NCBI GenBank assembly: GCA_013153965.1
Contig: JAADDJ010000015.1
Location: 1 to 36,256 of the forward strand
DNA: 36,256 bases
Reading direction: 5' to 3'
Source of the DNA: Thermotogae bacterium
Lineage (GTDB): Bacteria > Hydrothermota > Hydrothermia > LBFQ01
In this document: positions 1-6,995 of the stretch, piece after piece
Layout of the letters: every line of letters begins with the position of its first letter
Numbering within the stretch: position 1 is the first letter of the stretch
Position numbers and translations under genes: made by a program
The notes under the pieces: generated by a model
What the model was told of the DNA's origin: nothing
Databases searched by the model: none
What the model saw: the letters and a program-made list of their open reading frames with translations, nothing else

Positions 1-187
1 CTATCGCCAGCTTGTAGTTGTTGTTCTCCCACATGTGCGCCACCCTGTGGTGCGGGTAGTTGGCTGCTATGAACGACATCACCCCTATCGTTAGCAGCAG
101 TCCCACGAAGGGGATGACCGTCCATAGCGGTAGGTTGAGAGCCTCATGATGGGCGCCGGATGCGGAGATAAAGGTCGCGATGTGCAT
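1..187 (-). CDS. Na+/H+ antiporter, NhaD/CitT-like, N-terminal part (runs off window)
   Basis: The first 62 residues are visible and the rest lies beyond the window edge. After a short polar start with His-His there is LNLPLWTVIPFVGLLLTIG, one membrane segment, then a loop with HH and a WENNN motif. This matches the start of NhaD/CitT-type sodium:proton antiporters of the ion transporter superfamily, which exchange Na+ for H+ across the inner membrane. The ATG at 187 is chosen because TACAAT (194-199) ends six bases before it. Only the N-terminus is seen, so the substrate is uncertain. Confidence 0.55.
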   Translation of the reverse strand, partial: MHIATFISASGAHHEALNLPLWTVIPFVGLLLTIGVMSFIAANYPHHRVAHMWENNNYKLAI

Positions 188-193
188 GCGCCT

Positions 194-199
194 ATTGTA
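194..199 (-). promoter_or_regulatory. -10 element TACAAT, leaderless type
   Basis: TACAAT on the minus strand ends six bases before the antiporter ATG at 187. No Shine-Dalgarno lies between, so the transcript probably begins at or next to the start codon. Confidence 0.5.
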
Positions 200-291
200 C
201 GGTGGCAAAAGTTGGAATGTTGTTAAAGCGTGCGACCGTATCTTCGGCAAAAGATGTCAAATTTGCAGATTAAATTCCATTTCACCGCCCC

Positions 292-315
292 AACGGAGGG
301 ACGACCCTCTCCGTT
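292..315. repeat. imperfect inverted repeat between divergent genes
   Basis: AACGGAGGG (292-300) pairs with CCCTCTCCGTT (305-315) across a 4-base loop with one 2-base bulge. It sits in the non-coding gap 188-326 and touches the TAGAAT at 315. There is no T tract, so an operator is as likely as a terminator. Nothing else was recognised in this gap apart from a small GCAAA/TTTGC repeat at 247-266. Confidence 0.35.
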
Positions 316-320
316 AGAAT
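315..320 (+). promoter_or_regulatory. -10 element TAGAAT before GT-C-like gene
   Basis: TAGAAT ends six bases before an in-frame ACG at 327, the same spacing as at other leaderless genes in the window. A weaker alternative, TACTCT (382-387), precedes the ATG at 396. Confidence 0.4.
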
Positions 321-326
321 CCCGGA

Positions 327-1733
327 ACGAAAGGGGCAAGGTGGTATCTCCTCTCACTCCTCGTATTCCTGCTAAGCAGGGTACTCTTGAGGGGGATGGT
401 GGGTTTTGAGTACGATACCTCCTCCCTGATATGGGCTTGGCAGCTCTTAGACCCCCTCTGGCTCAGGGAGGACCTTCTCACATCCCTATGGAACATGCAC
501 ATGCAACCTCCCCTATTCAATCTGCTGACGGCCACCGTCCTGAAGAGCAACCTTCCCCCAAAAGTCCTCCTTGACCCCCTCTACCTGACGCTCGGCGCCC
601 TCACCACCTTGACCCTCCACGCCATAGCCCGCAGGCTCGGATTCTCCGAGATTCTCTCCTTCCTCGCGGTGGCCCTCATCTTCACCCTCAATCCGGCATC
701 CATAGTCTATGAGACGTGGTACTTCTACACGTATCCTGCCCTATTTCTTACGTCCCTCGCCGTCCTGTCCATGATGGAGTTCTCCCGAAGCGGCGCCCTC
801 CTTCCCCTTCTCGGGGTCTTCGCCACCCTCTCCCTCCTCATCCTCCTGCGGAGTACGTACAATCTCCTTCTGATACCTTCGGTCGCAGCCGTTCTCGCGT
901 GGCACCTGAGAAGGCGCGCCCTGCGGATTATGCTCGTGGCATCCCTCTTCGCCCTCCCTCCTCTCCTGTGGTACGGGAAGAATCTGGTCAAATTCGGCCT
1001 ATTCTCCTCCTCCAGCTGGTTCCCGATGAATCTCCTTCAGGTGATAACCGGGGAGCACACCCTCCTGCGGGGCAACCGCGAGCGGATAGTCTCCCTCCAC
1101 CGGCGGGGGGAGGTCTCGGCCGTCGCCACCTTACCCCCATTCTCCCCTCCGGAGGTCTATGAGGCTTTTCTCGGCCCCTCCCCTCCCGCGGGCGTGGAGG
1201 CTCTGGATGCTCCCCGCAAACCCTCCAGCGGCCGCATAAACTACAACCATCGGATATACCCTGAGGTCTTCAAGGTTTTACTACGGGACCATATGCTCCT
1301 GCTACGTCGCATGCCCGACGCGTACGTCGTGGGGACGGCCGCGGGGGCCCTCTACTTCACCTTGCCGCCTTACGCCCACACCACCTTCAGCCCCAGACTT
1401 TTCGCCGAGGGCAACAGGAGACGCCTCGCCCGACTCCGCCCATGGTTGAAGGCGTACGACCTTGCCTACGGGTGGATGGGAGGACTCCTGCCCGGTATCA
1501 CCGTCCTGCTGCTCCTTGTAGTATTCATCCGCGGACTGCCGGATGCCCTGCGGGAGCCGATAAGGGCGGCCCCCTCCCTCTTCCTTCTCTATCTGGTGTT
1601 GGTGCATGCCCCCTTTGAGCGGGGGGAGAACATGCGATTTCGCTTCCAGTTTGAGCCTCCCCTCATCCTCTTCGCCCTCCGCTCCGCCTTCAGGCGCGGG
1701 CCAACCTCTCAACCCTCCTGTACAGACTCCTGA
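327..1733 (+). CDS. Multi-pass membrane protein, GT-C glycosyltransferase-like
   Basis: This is a strongly hydrophobic protein with about eight to ten predicted membrane spans, a large extracytoplasmic segment in the second half and a basic tail. After the first span comes FEYDTSSLIWAW and then MHMQPPLFNLL. This resembles the acidic loop and H-x-P-P-L/Y motif of polyprenyl-phosphate-sugar transferases (PMT/ArnT/RgtA-like). Standard starts are TTG 387 or ATG 396. However, the frame is open back to 318, and codons from ACG 327 encode a good first membrane helix (WYLLSLLVFLLSRVLL), with TAGAAT exactly six bases upstream. I therefore place the start at 327 as a non-canonical or mutated start. The 3' end overlaps the convergent gene by 44 bp. 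The family call is tentative. Confidence 0.5.
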   Translation, partial: TKGARWYLLSLLVFLLSRVLLRGMVGFEYDTSSLIWAWQLLDPLWLREDLLTSLWNMHMQPPLFNLLTATVLKSNLPPKVLLDPLYLTLGALTTLTLHAIARRLGFSEILSFLAVALIFTLNPASIVYETWYFYTYPALFLTSLAVLSMMEFSRSGALLPLLGVFATLSLLILLRSTYNLLLIPSVAAVLAWHLRRRALRIMLVASLFALPPLLWYGKNLVKFGLFSSSSWFPMNLLQVITGEHTLLRGNRERIVSLHRRGEVSAVATLPPFSPPEVYEAFLGPSPPAGVEALDAPRKPSSGRINYNHRIYPEVFKVLLRDHMLLLRRMPDAYVVGTAAGALYFTLPPYAHTTFSPRLFAEGNRRRLARLRPWLKAYDLAYGWMGGLLPGITVLLLLVVFIRGLPDALREPIRAAPSLFLLYLVLVHAPFERGENMRFRFQFEPPLILFALRSAFRRGPTSQPSCTDS

Positions 1734-2532
1734 AGTTGCGCTCCACGACCCATATCGGCCATCTCCGGATGGACCTTAGGGGGGAGAATAGGATCTCGTA
1801 TATCCACTGGGCATCCCGATTGTACTCTTCCCTAATCTCGTCCAAACTCTCAAAGGACACGTAGAACTCTCCCAACTTCCGGACTCTCACCATGTGGCCG
1901 AAATCGTAGGCCTCCACGGGTTCAAAATCGTATCCGCTCACAACCTCAAGGAGGATGAAGCCCCGACGACGTCCTAAGACGAACGTCAAGGGGGTACGAA
2001 GTAGGACGTAATCCCCCGGTTTGAGCACCAGCATCGTCTTTAGCTCATCAAATGAGTGACCGACGAATCTCTCATCCTCGGGATAGTATTCCCTCCACGC
2101 TCGGATGAAGTTGTGTTTGCCGAGCCGCAGATCCGCTCCCGGTATTCCGAATCCCTGACGGAGGCGGCCCTCGTTCAACTCCCACATCAGGAATTCCCCT
2201 CTCTCCTTCCACTTCTCACGGCGATTGTACCACCGAATACGCCATAGGTATATGTACCGCTCCTTCCGGAATGACTTGACGGCCCGTATTACCGTGCCGC
2301 GACTGACACGGTATTCCCGGCTTATCTCCGTATAGCTCATTCCCAGAATGTGGTCCGCGACCATCCGCGCCTTGGTGCTCGGGGGTATCCTGCGCGCGTG
2401 ATTCTCCCTCCCCGGCAACGCCTGGGAGAGCGAGGACTTCTTACCGCACAGATTGCACCTGAATCGCAGGGGCGTCTCCTCATCCTTGACCACGTCGTAG
2501 CTCCCGCATCTTGGACAGCGCAGAACGTACAT
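1690..2532 (-). CDS. Zinc-ribbon / helix-turn-helix protein with unknown C-terminal domain
   Basis: 280 aa. Residues 5-34 form a zinc ribbon (CPRCGS...CNLCGKK). Residues about 52-90 form a helix-turn-helix (MVADHILGMSYTEISREYRVSRGTVIRAVK), the arrangement found at the N-terminus of IS1/IS1595-type transposases. The remaining 190 residues are rich in Trp, Tyr and Arg, with no DDE or DEDD set that I can see and a short beta-rich stretch (GDYVLLRTPLTFVLG). It is probably a DNA-binding protein made from a captured transposase N-terminus, either a regulator or a remnant. It lies downstream of the EnvC-like gene with its own weak TAGGAT box. Confidence 0.5.
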   Translation of the reverse strand: MYVLRCPRCGSYDVVKDEETPLRFRCNLCGKKSSLSQALPGRENHARRIPPSTKARMVADHILGMSYTEISREYRVSRGTVIRAVKSFRKERYIYLWRIRWYNRREKWKERGEFLMWELNEGRLRQGFGIPGADLRLGKHNFIRAWREYYPEDERFVGHSFDELKTMLVLKPGDYVLLRTPLTFVLGRRRGFILLEVVSGYDFEPVEAYDFGHMVRVRKLGEFYVSFESLDEIREEYNRDAQWIYEILFSPLRSIRRWPIWVVERNFRSLYRRVERLARA

Positions 2533-2541
2533 AACGCTTGA

Positions 2542-2547
2542 ATCCTA
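2542..2547 (-). promoter_or_regulatory. Weak -10 element TAGGAT
   Basis: TAGGAT on the minus strand ends nine bases before the ATG at 2532 of the zinc-ribbon/HTH gene. It fits TANNNT but is less good than other copies in the window. Confidence 0.3.
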
Positions 2548-2576
2548 CGGGAATCTTCTGGTATCACATTGGGGTT

Positions 2577-3656
2577 CTACGGAAGGTGCTTTAGCGGGTC
2601 AACGGCATCCCTGCCCGAGCCGAGTCTAACCTCAAAGTGCAAGGGTCTCCTCCCGACCGTGCCTATCTTCTGACCCTTCTTAACCTTCTGCCCCACACTT
2701 ACACTGACACGCTGGAGGTTGGCATAGACCGTGTAGAATCCCCGATGCTCAACTATGACCACCCGATTGTACCCCTCAAGCCTACCGGCGAAGACCACCT
2801 TCCCCTCCTGCGCCGCCACCACGGGCTCCCCGTATTTGGCCGCGATGTCTATGCCCGTATTCTTGAGCCTTACGCCGTACTTTGGGTCGGTGTAGTATCC
2901 GAATTCGCGCACGACCTTCCCTCTCACGGGCCACATGAGCTTCAACTTGCTCGGGAGTTTCGCCCGCCTGCCCCCGGCCCCTCCGCTTCTCTTTGAGAGT
3001 CGCCTCAGGAGGGCGGTTAGCTTCCTCTCCCTCTCCTTCAGGCGCGCGACGTACCTCTCCTTGGCCTTCCTGCTCCTGCGGACCTTCCTGATGGCCTCCC
3101 GGAGCTCCCTCTCCGTGCGTTTTATCTCCGCCAGCGTGCTGTCCTGCTCGCGGATGTTCTCCTTTATCTCCTCAAGGAGCGATTCCCTCCTCCGCTTCCA
3201 CCATGTGTAGTCCCTCCTGAAGCCCTCAACCTGCTTTAGGGCGTTCCAATAGGCCATGAGGGTGGCTTTGGTTATGACGGAGCGCTCGTACATGGCGTAC
3301 GCGCTGCGGGGGTTGAATATGGCCGCCCACACGTGGGGTTTTCCCAGAACGTACAGGAGATTCACGCCCAGCCTTATCTTCTTGAGGAGATTTCCCTCCT
3401 CCGCCTCCAGCTCCTTGAGCCGCCTCTCGGTGAATTGGAGACGCACACGCAGGGAGTTCTCCCTGCGGCGTAGGGCATCAAGGTAATCCTCAAGTAGATC
3501 CCGCTTCCGCTCGTAGAGGTCAACCTTGCGGGATAGGTCCCTCTCCCTCCCCTTCAGCCGCCTTATCTCCGCCGAGACGGAGCGTATGCGCCGCTTTATA
3601 TCCCTAAGCTCCGCCCTGTAATCGGAGACCGTTCCGCTTATCAGGAGCCACAGCAC
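2577..3656 (-). CDS. EnvC-like murein hydrolase activator (coiled coil + degenerate M23/LytM)
   Basis: 359 aa. A short hydrophobic start is followed by a long charged coiled coil (about 12-100 and 140-225) and a LytM domain (about 240-359). The usual HxxxD zinc motif reads N266-T-G-I-D270, so the first ligand is lost. The YAHL histidine is also Asn (YANL, 311-314), while the final HFE (340-342) remains. This is the pattern of EnvC-type proteins, which activate cell-wall amidases rather than cut peptidoglycan themselves. The GTG at 3656 follows the previous stop by two bases and has AGGAGG upstream, so translation is probably coupled. It is in line with an exported protein and a PBP-like transpeptidase, fitting a septum or wall-remodelling operon. 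No partner amidase is in view. Confidence 0.75.
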   Translation of the reverse strand: MLWLLISGTVSDYRAELRDIKRRIRSVSAEIRRLKGRERDLSRKVDLYERKRDLLEDYLDALRRRENSLRVRLQFTERRLKELEAEEGNLLKKIRLGVNLLYVLGKPHVWAAIFNPRSAYAMYERSVITKATLMAYWNALKQVEGFRRDYTWWKRRRESLLEEIKENIREQDSTLAEIKRTERELREAIRKVRRSRKAKERYVARLKERERKLTALLRRLSKRSGGAGGRRAKLPSKLKLMWPVRGKVVREFGYYTDPKYGVRLKNTGIDIAAKYGEPVVAAQEGKVVFAGRLEGYNRVVIVEHRGFYTVYANLQRVSVSVGQKVKKGQKIGTVGRRPLHFEVRLGSGRDAVDPLKHLP

Positions 3657-3658
3657 GG

Positions 3659-4354
3659 CTACTTCCTCCTGTACCCCTCCGGAATTCCGAATTTATCCTC
3701 CGGTATATCGGCGCGGGCCGCGTAGAAGCGGGTGGTCCTCAGGACGCGCCCCATGAAGGGCGATACGGTGGATATGGGAGCGCCGTATTTGGAGAATACG
3801 CCCGACAGGTAATCCTCCAACCGCCTGAGGATCCCCTTCACCTCGGGGGAGTTGAGGGCACGGGAGGAGTACTCCGATAGGAATCTCATGCGGGTCATCT
3901 CCGCCATCACCAGAGGCCTCCAATCCCTCACGAACCAGTTCTCAATGCTGTCGGGGATGGCTTGGGCGTTGGCTCCGAGGAGGTACTTCAGGTTGCGGGT
4001 GTAGTATATGACCTTCCGGGCTCTCCTGCCGTTTATCACCTTGTACTCGTCCGTGGGCTTTATGGCAGAGGTATCAACGTCGCAGTTCCCTCCTCCGGAC
4101 TCGCATCTGACGAACATGGCGAAGTACATACTCCCCAGAGTTGAGGCCATTGATGAGAGGTCGCTGTAGGTCCTCTCATCGTGGTTGAGCATGTAAGCCT
4201 TCGGTTTCCCATCCTCAAGCGTCAGGATGAGGGAGGTTCTCTTCGCCGGGAAATCCATCCTCACCCCCTCAAGGCTCACGTAGGTTATCTGGGTGTCCCC
4301 ATCCACCCTCTCCTTCAGCACGTACCCACTCAGGGCTACCAAAAGTGAAAGCAT
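3659..4354 (-). CDS. Exported protein of unknown function, DUF4412-like
   Basis: 231 aa with an N-terminal hydrophobic stretch (MLSLLVALSGYVL) likely to be a signal sequence. The body is beta-rich, with phrases typical of DUF4412-type periplasmic proteins: residues on both sides of NHDERTYS, and an ending IPEDKFGIPEGYRR similar to their C-terminal motif. Two cysteines lie in CESGGGNC. The molecular role is unknown. It sits between a transpeptidase-like gene and the EnvC-like gene, so a cell-envelope role is likely. TAAAAT lies seven bases before the ATG, which has no ribosome binding site. Confidence 0.45.
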   Translation of the reverse strand: MLSLLVALSGYVLKERVDGDTQITYVSLEGVRMDFPAKRTSLILTLEDGKPKAYMLNHDERTYSDLSSMASTLGSMYFAMFVRCESGGGNCDVDTSAIKPTDEYKVINGRRARKVIYYTRNLKYLLGANAQAIPDSIENWFVRDWRPLVMAEMTRMRFLSEYSSRALNSPEVKGILRRLEDYLSGVFSKYGAPISTVSPFMGRVLRTTRFYAARADIPEDKFGIPEGYRRK

Positions 4355-4361
4355 GGGTTGT

Positions 4362-4367
4362 ATTTTA
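4362..4367 (-). promoter_or_regulatory. -10 element TAAAAT, leaderless type
   Basis: TAAAAT ends seven bases before the ATG at 4354, in the 19-base gap after the transpeptidase gene. It gives the exported protein and EnvC-like gene their own start of transcription. Confidence 0.5.
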
Positions 4368-4373
4368 AGGGGG

Positions 4374-5522
4374 CTAACCCCCTCGGCTCCGCCTCCGCTT
4401 TCTCCTTATGAATCTCTTGAAGGAGACCGGATTCCCCACGAACTTACCCATGAAGTACCCCTGAAGGGCCCGCATGGCCAGATACGCAGTCTTCACGTTG
4501 TTGTAGGTGCCGTCCATGGAGAAGGCTACGACCACCACCCGCGGATTCTCCACGGGGGCGAATCCCACGAACCACTCCGTCAGACCGCCGTACTTACGGC
4601 TCCGGAGGGTCCCGGTCTTTCCCCCCACGCTCACGGGTAGGAGCCTCCTGCCCTCCCTGTCGTGGAATACCTTGCGGACCGTCCCGCTATCCACCGTGGC
4701 ACGGGCGAGCTCCCTCAGCTTCACCAAAGTCGGCTCCCCGATGGGGAATCCCACGGCCGTAGGCGAGGTCCGGATCAGGAGGCTGTCCCCCCTCTCAATC
4801 CTATCAACCACGTACGGCCTCCAGACTATGCCCGTGGCCATGGCCTCACCTATCAGGATGGCCTGAACCGGATTCATGTAGCTGTAGGCGAAACCGCTCC
4901 CCAGAAGGGCCAGGTCTTCCACCGTCCTCACGCTGTCCCACTCCACGTATCCCATGGGCAAACCCAAGAGAGTATCGTCGTAGAAGAATCGCTCGGCCAC
5001 ATCCCTTATGGGACCCGAGCCTATCCGAACGGCGAGACGACCGAAGGCGGGGTTGTTGGACGTTCCGAAGGCCATGGCCAAGGTGGTCCTGTAGGGCTCG
5101 CCGCGGCAATTTAACCATCTCTTGGGACGCCTCCGGTATATGGGGCCGCAGAAATCCACCGAGTCCCCCGGCCCGATCCCCAGCGACTCCATGGCGGCGA
5201 CGGATGTTATCACCTTGAAGAGGGACGCGGCCGGATAGTCGTTCATCTTGAAGGAGCGAAGCGACGGGGCTCCCTTGAACCTCCCTCCTATGGCCAGTAT
5301 CCTGCCGCTCGTGGCGTCTATCAGGGCCAGACCTACGTACTCCTTCGGGTAGGTGCTCAGGAGGGAGTTTATCATGGCCTGAAGTTTGGGCTCCACGGTG
5401 AATATGACCTTGGAGCCATCCCGCATCACGTAATAGTAGCGCCCATCCCCATCAACCTGCGCATTCTGGAGCATCCAGAGGGCCGTATTCAGGTCCGGAA
5501 TGAGGCTCAGAAGTATGGCCAC
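4374..5522 (-). CDS. Penicillin-binding transpeptidase-domain protein (FtsI/PBP2-like)
   Basis: 382 aa from the GTG chosen here. An N-terminal hydrophobic segment (MAILLSLIPDLNTALWML) anchors or exports it. The serine transpeptidase motifs are all present: S100-L-F-K103 (SxxK), S155-N-N157 (SxN) and K302-T-G-T (KTG). It should cross-link peptidoglycan peptides outside the membrane. It is much shorter than class B PBPs (about 600 aa) and lacks their N-terminal dimerisation region, so it is a minimal transpeptidase. The reading frame is open into tRNA-Tyr, but TATAAT (5532-5537) sits nine bases before GTG 5522 and a terminator lies between, so the shorter start is right. The basic tail (RRKRRRSR) is unusual. 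Confidence 0.75.
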   Translation of the reverse strand: MAILLSLIPDLNTALWMLQNAQVDGDGRYYYVMRDGSKVIFTVEPKLQAMINSLLSTYPKEYVGLALIDATSGRILAIGGRFKGAPSLRSFKMNDYPAASLFKVITSVAAMESLGIGPGDSVDFCGPIYRRRPKRWLNCRGEPYRTTLAMAFGTSNNPAFGRLAVRIGSGPIRDVAERFFYDDTLLGLPMGYVEWDSVRTVEDLALLGSGFAYSYMNPVQAILIGEAMATGIVWRPYVVDRIERGDSLLIRTSPTAVGFPIGEPTLVKLRELARATVDSGTVRKVFHDREGRRLLPVSVGGKTGTLRSRKYGGLTEWFVGFAPVENPRVVVVAFSMDGTYNNVKTAYLAMRALQGYFMGKFVGNPVSFKRFIRRKRRRSRGG

Positions 5523-5531
5523 GAGGCAAGT

Positions 5532-5537
5532 ATTATA
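5532..5537 (-). promoter_or_regulatory. -10 element TATAAT, leaderless type
   Basis: A perfect TATAAT ends nine bases before the GTG at 5522 and starts the transpeptidase gene separately from the tRNA unit, whose terminator lies just upstream. Confidence 0.6.
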
Positions 5538-5557
5538 AGCCCTCACGGCGGGTGGAT

Positions 5558-5581
5558 AAAAAAATGGGGGCTTTCGCCCCC
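5558..5581 (-). terminator. Rho-independent terminator of the tRNA unit
   Basis: Read on the minus strand, GGGGGC-GAAA-GCCCCC is followed by A and a run of seven T. It begins five bases after the tRNA-Tyr 3' end. This is a classic intrinsic terminator and the clearest one in the window. Confidence 0.85.
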
Positions 5582-5585
5582 GAAG

Positions 5586-5668
5586 TGGTGGGGGAGGGAT
5601 TTGAACCCCCGAAGGCATACGCCACCGGGTTTACAGCCCGGCCCCTTTGGCCGCTCGGGAACCCCACC
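5586..5668 (-). tRNA. tRNA-Tyr (GTA)
   Basis: 83 nt, class II with a long variable arm. The acceptor stem GGTGGGG/CCCCACC closes perfectly. The anticodon loop CTGTAAA holds GTA between CCGGG and CCCGG. The T arm is present (GGTTCAAATCC), with discriminator A. The CCA end is not encoded. It lies 27 bases after tRNA-Ser in the same transcript. Confidence 0.93.
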
Positions 5669-5695
5669 GAGAAGCGGCTATTATAGGCTTGAAAG

Positions 5696-5785
5696 CGGAG
5701 AGGGAGGGATTCGAACCCTCGGTCCCCCGTTCAGGGGGACACGCGATTTCCAGTCGCGTCCCTTCGGCCGCTCGGGCACCTCTCC
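5696..5785 (-). tRNA. tRNA-Ser (GGA)
   Basis: 90 nt, class II with a long GC-rich variable arm (CCCCC...GGGGG). The acceptor stem is GGAGAGG/CCTCTCC with discriminator G as expected for serine. The anticodon GGA sits in CTGGAAA, and the T arm is GGTTCGAATCC. CCA is not encoded. It is the first gene of a Ser-Tyr tRNA unit. Confidence 0.93.
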
Positions 5786-5796
5786 GTGAGGAACGT

Positions 5797-5826
5797 ATTT
5801 TAAGGCGGAAACGGTTCCCATGTCGG
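5797..5826 (-). promoter_or_regulatory. Promoter of the tRNA-Ser/tRNA-Tyr unit
   Basis: On the minus strand, a -35-like CCGACA (5821-5826) stands 18 bases from TAAAAT (5797-5802), which ends 11 bases before the mature tRNA-Ser end. This leaves a leader of only a few bases. It is back to back with the queF promoter. Confidence 0.5.
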
Positions 5827-5829
5827 ATT

Positions 5830-5835
5830 TACAAT
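5830..5835 (+). promoter_or_regulatory. -10 element TACAAT, leaderless type (queF)
   Basis: TACAAT ends seven bases before the queF ATG at 5843, with no ribosome binding site between. Confidence 0.5.
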
Positions 5836-5842
5836 TCCAACC

Positions 5843-6235
5843 ATGGACAGGAAGTACGGAGAGATAGAGATAGAGCGGGCGGAGTTGGAGGCGTGGGACA
5901 ATCCCTACCCCGACAGGGACTACTGGGTTGAGATAACCTTCCCCGAATTCACATGCCTGTGCCCGAGATCCGGCTACCCGGACTTCGCCACCTTCCACAT
6001 AAAGTACATCCCCGACAGGTACATCGTGGAGCTCAAGTCCCTCAAGCTCTGGCTAAACAAGTTCAGGAACCGCTACATATCCCACGAGGCGGCCACCAAC
6101 GAGGTGTTTGACGCCCTGTGGAATCTCCTAAAGCCCCGCAGGCTCATCGTGGTAGCCGATTGGAATCCGCGGGGAAACGTCCATACTGTCGTCAAGGTTG
6201 AGAGGAGTAGGGAGGATAGCGGGGGCGATATTTGA
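5843..6235 (+). CDS. queF: NADPH-dependent preQ0 (7-cyano-7-deazaguanine) reductase QueF
   Basis: 130 aa, the length of the short single-domain QueF type. It reduces preQ0 to preQ1 in queuosine biosynthesis, in the cytoplasm. The signature [14 protein letters not shown] holds the catalytic Cys40 and Asp47. It is followed by the family segments [26 protein letters not shown] and NPRGNVHT. It is leaderless from TACAAT. Queuosine sits in the anticodon of tRNA-Tyr, His, Asn and Asp, and a tRNA-Tyr gene is transcribed divergently next door; that may be chance. The 3' end overlaps the next gene by 38 bases. Confidence 0.93.
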   Translation: MDRKYGEIEIERAELEAWDNPYPDRDYWVEITFPEFTCLCPRSGYPDFATFHIKYIPDRYIVELKSLKLWLNKFRNRYISHEAATNEVFDALWNLLKPRRLIVVADWNPRGNVHTVVKVERSREDSGGDI

Positions 6236-6839
6236 CTTTCTGCTCCCGCCGATCTGTCCGGTCTGCGAGGACTCCTTAAGCGAGGGGGGAGTGTGCTCCG
6301 ACTGCTGGGATGACCTGCTGTCCTCCCTCGTCCTTGAGCCGAAGACCTACTTCGGCTTCAGGGTCTATTCGCTCTTCCTCTATCGCGGCAGGGTGAGGGA
6401 GGCGATTGAGCGTATGAAGTACAAGGGCATGTTTGCCATAGTCTCAACCTTCGCCCCCTCGCTGGCCGAGTACGTCAGGGAGGAGAGGCCGGATATGGTG
6501 GTGCCCATCCCCCTGCATCCGGCCCGCAGGAGGGAGAGGGGTTTCAGCCAGACCGAGCTCATAGCCCGGGCCGTGGCCTCCGAGCTGGGAATTCCCGTCG
6601 TCAGGGTGCTCTTTAGGAGGAGATACACCGCACCCCAAGCCCTGCTGGACGCTAAGGGGCGGGAGGAGAATCTGCGGGGCGCCTTCGGATGCCTCCGTCC
6701 CCTCCGGGGTGAGAGAGTTCTCCTCGTTGATGACGTGATAACTACGGGCAACACCTTCTACAGAGCCGCCAGCGTCCTCGTCGGGGCGGGGGCATCCCTC
6801 GTCGTAGGGGGGACCCTCGCACGGGGCGGCCCCACCTAA
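6198..6839 (+). CDS. comFC: ComFC/GntX-family phosphoribosyltransferase-like protein
   Basis: 213 aa. A four-cysteine zinc finger (C20-P-V-C23, C33-S-D-C36) precedes a type I phosphoribosyltransferase fold with the PRPP loop [13 protein letters not shown] (174-187) and the family motif [22 protein letters not shown]. Family members (ComFC, GntX) act in DNA uptake or related DNA metabolism; the exact reaction is not settled. The TTG start at 6198 lies inside queF. A weak TACTGT (6184-6189) stands eight bases before it, but translation coupled to queF is as likely. No other com gene is in the window. Confidence 0.85.
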   Translation: MRGVGRIAGAIFDFLLPPICPVCEDSLSEGGVCSDCWDDLLSSLVLEPKTYFGFRVYSLFLYRGRVREAIERMKYKGMFAIVSTFAPSLAEYVREERPDMVVPIPLHPARRRERGFSQTELIARAVASELGIPVVRVLFRRRYTAPQALLDAKGREENLRGAFGCLRPLRGERVLLVDDVITTGNTFYRAASVLVGAGASLVVGGTLARGGPT

Positions 6840-6887
6840 AATTTCCGTCCGAGATTTATAAAACCTAAAGGGCAAATTCGGAAATTT
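6839..6887. repeat. 9-bp perfect inverted repeat upstream of the DnaA-like gene
   Basis: AAATTTCCG (6839-6847) and CGGAAATTT (6879-6887) are exact inverted copies 31 bases apart in an AT-rich patch. The right copy is nested with GCAAATT/AATTTGC (6872-6878/6883-6889, loop CGGA). The 156-base gap to the DnaA-like gene holds no ORF. An operator for autoregulation or an origin element is possible. No TTATCCACA-type DnaA box is present. Confidence 0.5.
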
Positions 6888-6981
6888 GCGGTGGGCTTAA
6901 GTGTCAAAATTGCCCCACTTCTACCGCCCATCTCGGGGACTCAAGGGAAACTCTCCCGTCCCCCTTCTACCCCTTCGGCGA

Positions 6982-6987
6982 CATAAT
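6982..6987 (+). promoter_or_regulatory. -10 element CATAAT before DnaA-like gene
   Basis: CATAAT ends eight bases before TTG 6996. It departs from TANNNT in its first base but keeps the spacing of the leaderless set. Confidence 0.35.
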
Positions 6988-6995
6988 TCCCTCCC

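Noticed and set aside
1302-1712. Antisense open frames across GC-rich genes (also at 6921-7838, 13223-13714, 17325-18674 and 25492-26556)
   Set aside because: They are mirror frames of well-supported genes, rich in Gly, Arg, Pro and His, with no family motif and no promoter hexamer.
5523-5618. Longer N-terminus for the transpeptidase gene
   Set aside because: It would read through the terminator and into tRNA-Tyr. TATAAT nine bases before GTG 5522 explains the real start.
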